Positions 62,775 through 64,000 of a stretch of DNA of 64,000 bases are shown here, piece by piece. Position 1 is the first letter of the stretch. The number at the start of each line of letters is the position of its first letter. The notes beneath the pieces were generated by a model that worked only from the letters and a program-made list of their open reading frames with translations, was not told the DNA's origin and did no database searches. A program made the translations under genes and the position numbers. The stretch comes from Stenotrophomonas rhizophila (lineage in GTDB: Bacteria; Pseudomonadota; Gammaproteobacteria; Xanthomonadales; Xanthomonadaceae): contig NZ_CP007597.1 in assembly GCF_000661955.1 (NCBI RefSeq), positions 1,357,605 to 1,421,604 on the forward strand, given 5' to 3'.

Positions 62775-63605
62775 CTACTTTCCGTCAAGATCCGGCTGCA
62801 ACTCTTCGGTCTGCGGCTCGCTGGCATCTACCTGCGGCTTGACCTCGGGGATCCGCGTACTGCGGTCGCCAGTGACCGGCACCGTGCTCACCGTGCCCAC
62901 ATCGACCCGGCCCACCCGCGGCGTCATCCAGATGCTGTCCTGGTACTGCCGGTACTTGTCCGGGTCCCAGTAGCGCTGGTCATAGAACTTGGAGCCGTCG
63001 ATCTGCTCGACCACGCCGTTCGGACCCGGCACCAGGATCTTCACGTTGCCGGCAAAGCCCGTGCGGCTGCCGGTCAAGCGGTGCTGCTCGCGGCGCATCG
63101 CCTGGTTCAGTCGCGGCGCCGCCGCCTCATCACCGAAGCGGGCATAGATCGCCTCGCCCTCGGCGACGGCCTGCGCCTGTTCGGCGGCGCTCAAGTTGGC
63201 CCAGTAGCGCTCGCGCAGCTCGACAAAGCCCTTGTAGCCACGCTCGGCGGCAAGGTCCATCCAGGCATAGGCCAACGCGCGGTTGACCGGCGTGCCGGTG
63301 CCATTCCACAGCATCTCGGCCACCATCGCCTGGGACACCTTGTCCGAATAGAACCCGGCGCGCTGGAAGAACGCGAACGCGGCGGTCGGGTCGTTGCCGC
63401 GCATTTTTTCCATGCCCAGCATGCGGAAGCGCAGGTCCGGGTGGCCGTTGAGGAACCCGGCGCTGATCATCAACGGATCGTCGACCGGATCACTGGGCAA
63501 CGCGGTGCCGGTTTTGGCCTTGGCGGCCGGTGGCGCGGCGGTTGCAACCGCCGGCAGCAGCAGCGCTGCGAAGAGGGGGTAAAGCAGATAACGCGGGGTA
63601 TTCAT
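62775..63605 (-). CDS. Secreted Sel1-repeat-like protein
   Basis: 276 residues. A signal peptide ends near ATAAPP. One Sel1/TPR-like segment is seen, AMVAEMLWNGTGTPVNRALAYAWMDLAAERGY (key part AYAWMDLAAERGY), with helical flanks, then a proline-rich C-terminus. No catalytic motif appears. Such periplasmic proteins often mediate protein contacts; the role is unknown. It converges with the FAD gene by 15 bases. Confidence 0.78.
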   Translation of the reverse strand: MNTPRYLLYPLFAALLLPAVATAAPPAAKAKTGTALPSDPVDDPLMISAGFLNGHPDLRFRMLGMEKMRGNDPTAAFAFFQRAGFYSDKVSQAMVAEMLWNGTGTPVNRALAYAWMDLAAERGYKGFVELRERYWANLSAAEQAQAVAEGEAIYARFGDEAAAPRLNQAMRREQHRLTGSRTGFAGNVKILVPGPNGVVEQIDGSKFYDQRYWDPDKYRQYQDSIWMTPRVGRVDVGTVSTVPVTGDRSTRIPEVKPQVDASEPQTEELQPDLDGK

Positions 63606-63743
63606 AGCATCATTCCTTGATCAGCCCGGGGCGGATGCCGACGGGGGCATGGTCCGGCGGCGATCGGGTCGGGCGCATGCGGCGTACGTCACTATGCCAA
63701 AAGACAGGGCGCGCGACCTGACGGCCGCGCGCCCCTGTTGCGG

Positions 63744-64000
63744 TCAGCGCTTGCTGCCGGTACCGATATGGCGGTCGAAGAAGGCCAGCATTTTCGTGTA
63801 CAGGTTCACGCGTGCGGGGACGCCGTAGAAGCCATGCATTTCCCCGGACTGGATGATCACCTCTTCCGGCGCATTGCCGGCCTCGGTCAACGCCTTGGCC
63901 ATCAGTTCGGTTTGCTCAGGCACCGCACGGGCATCGCGCGCGCCGGCGGCCAGGAACACGGGAATGCGGACTTCGGCAGCACGCTTGGCCGGCGACGCCT
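63744..64000 (-). CDS. S9-family prolyl oligopeptidase, C-terminal end (cut by window edge)
   Basis: The last 85 residues of a gene that begins beyond base 64000. VRIPVFLAAGARDARAVPEQTELMAKAL carries the family Asp (in GARD) and GEMHGF the catalytic His of the alpha/beta hydrolase triad, typical of S9 dipeptidyl or acylaminoacyl peptidases. The Ser and the beta-propeller lie outside the window. The stop is at 63744. Confidence 0.85.
   Translation of the reverse strand, partial: ASPAKRAAEVRIPVFLAAGARDARAVPEQTELMAKALTEAGNAPEEVIIQSGEMHGFYGVPARVNLYTKMLAFFDRHIGTGSKR

Overview
This is about 64 kb of high-GC chromosome from a gammaproteobacterium of the family Xanthomonadaceae, most likely Stenotrophomonas. 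The pointers are short GTAG-bounded palindromes of the SMAG type described in Stenotrophomonas, the family-typical block leuS-lptE-holA-nadD-rsfS-rlmH, a large TonB-dependent receptor beside a TonB gene, sites matching the CRP-like regulator Clp, and an M13 peptidase pair. I see no phage, transposase, rRNA or CRISPR; there is one tRNA (Asn). The genus call is inference.

Layout. 1-10.4 kb: a DUF885 protein cut by the window edge, a queuosine-precursor transporter, a DUF502 membrane protein, two unrecognised envelope proteins, a DUF4442 hotdog protein, a two-gene LysM-FecR / CHASE2-GGDEF signalling operon behind a possible Clp site, a CnoX-like thioredoxin-TPR protein and a DUF998 protein. 10.5-17 kb: the housekeeping leuS to rlmH run and tRNA-Asn. 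17-21.7 kb: TonB-dependent receptor, TonB and a SIMPL protein, all on the minus strand. 21.8-31.9 kb: maf-rng-yhdP-tldD, then divergent yjgA and pmbA (TldE), then a DUF4870 protein. 32.3-38.6 kb: ispA-xseB, tilS, a secreted alkaline phosphatase with a small WG-repeat-like protein, and a dicarboxylate/glutamate symporter. 39.4-46.5 kb: a six-gene functional-amyloid (Fap-type) secretion operon and a convergent sigma54 activator gene. 47.2-64 kb: two NlpC/P60 peptidases, slyD, DUF418, a glutathione reductase-like enzyme, EamA-atl, rhomboid, DUF4166 dehydrogenase, two M13 metallopeptidases (one with a broken zinc motif), a phytoene-desaturase-like FAD enzyme, a Sel1-like protein and the end of an S9 peptidase.

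The most notable system is the Fap operon. It has the order A-B-C-D-E-F with three curlin-like repeats in each amyloid subunit, a C39 protease with a Cys-His-Asp triad, and an outer-membrane barrel with an N-terminal coiled coil. It sits behind a near-consensus -24/-12 promoter with upstream dyads, and the sigma54 activator gene at the far end is the obvious candidate regulator.

The most notable unexplained structure is a family of seven large palindromic intergenic elements (about 99-128 bp) in two variants, A and B. They share a conserved internal-loop core whose paired bases vary together. In two places an A and a B copy join into a composite of about 355 bp, and these two composites lie in opposite orientation 15 kb apart. 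They carry no gene. They are not SMAG palindromes, and I cannot name them.
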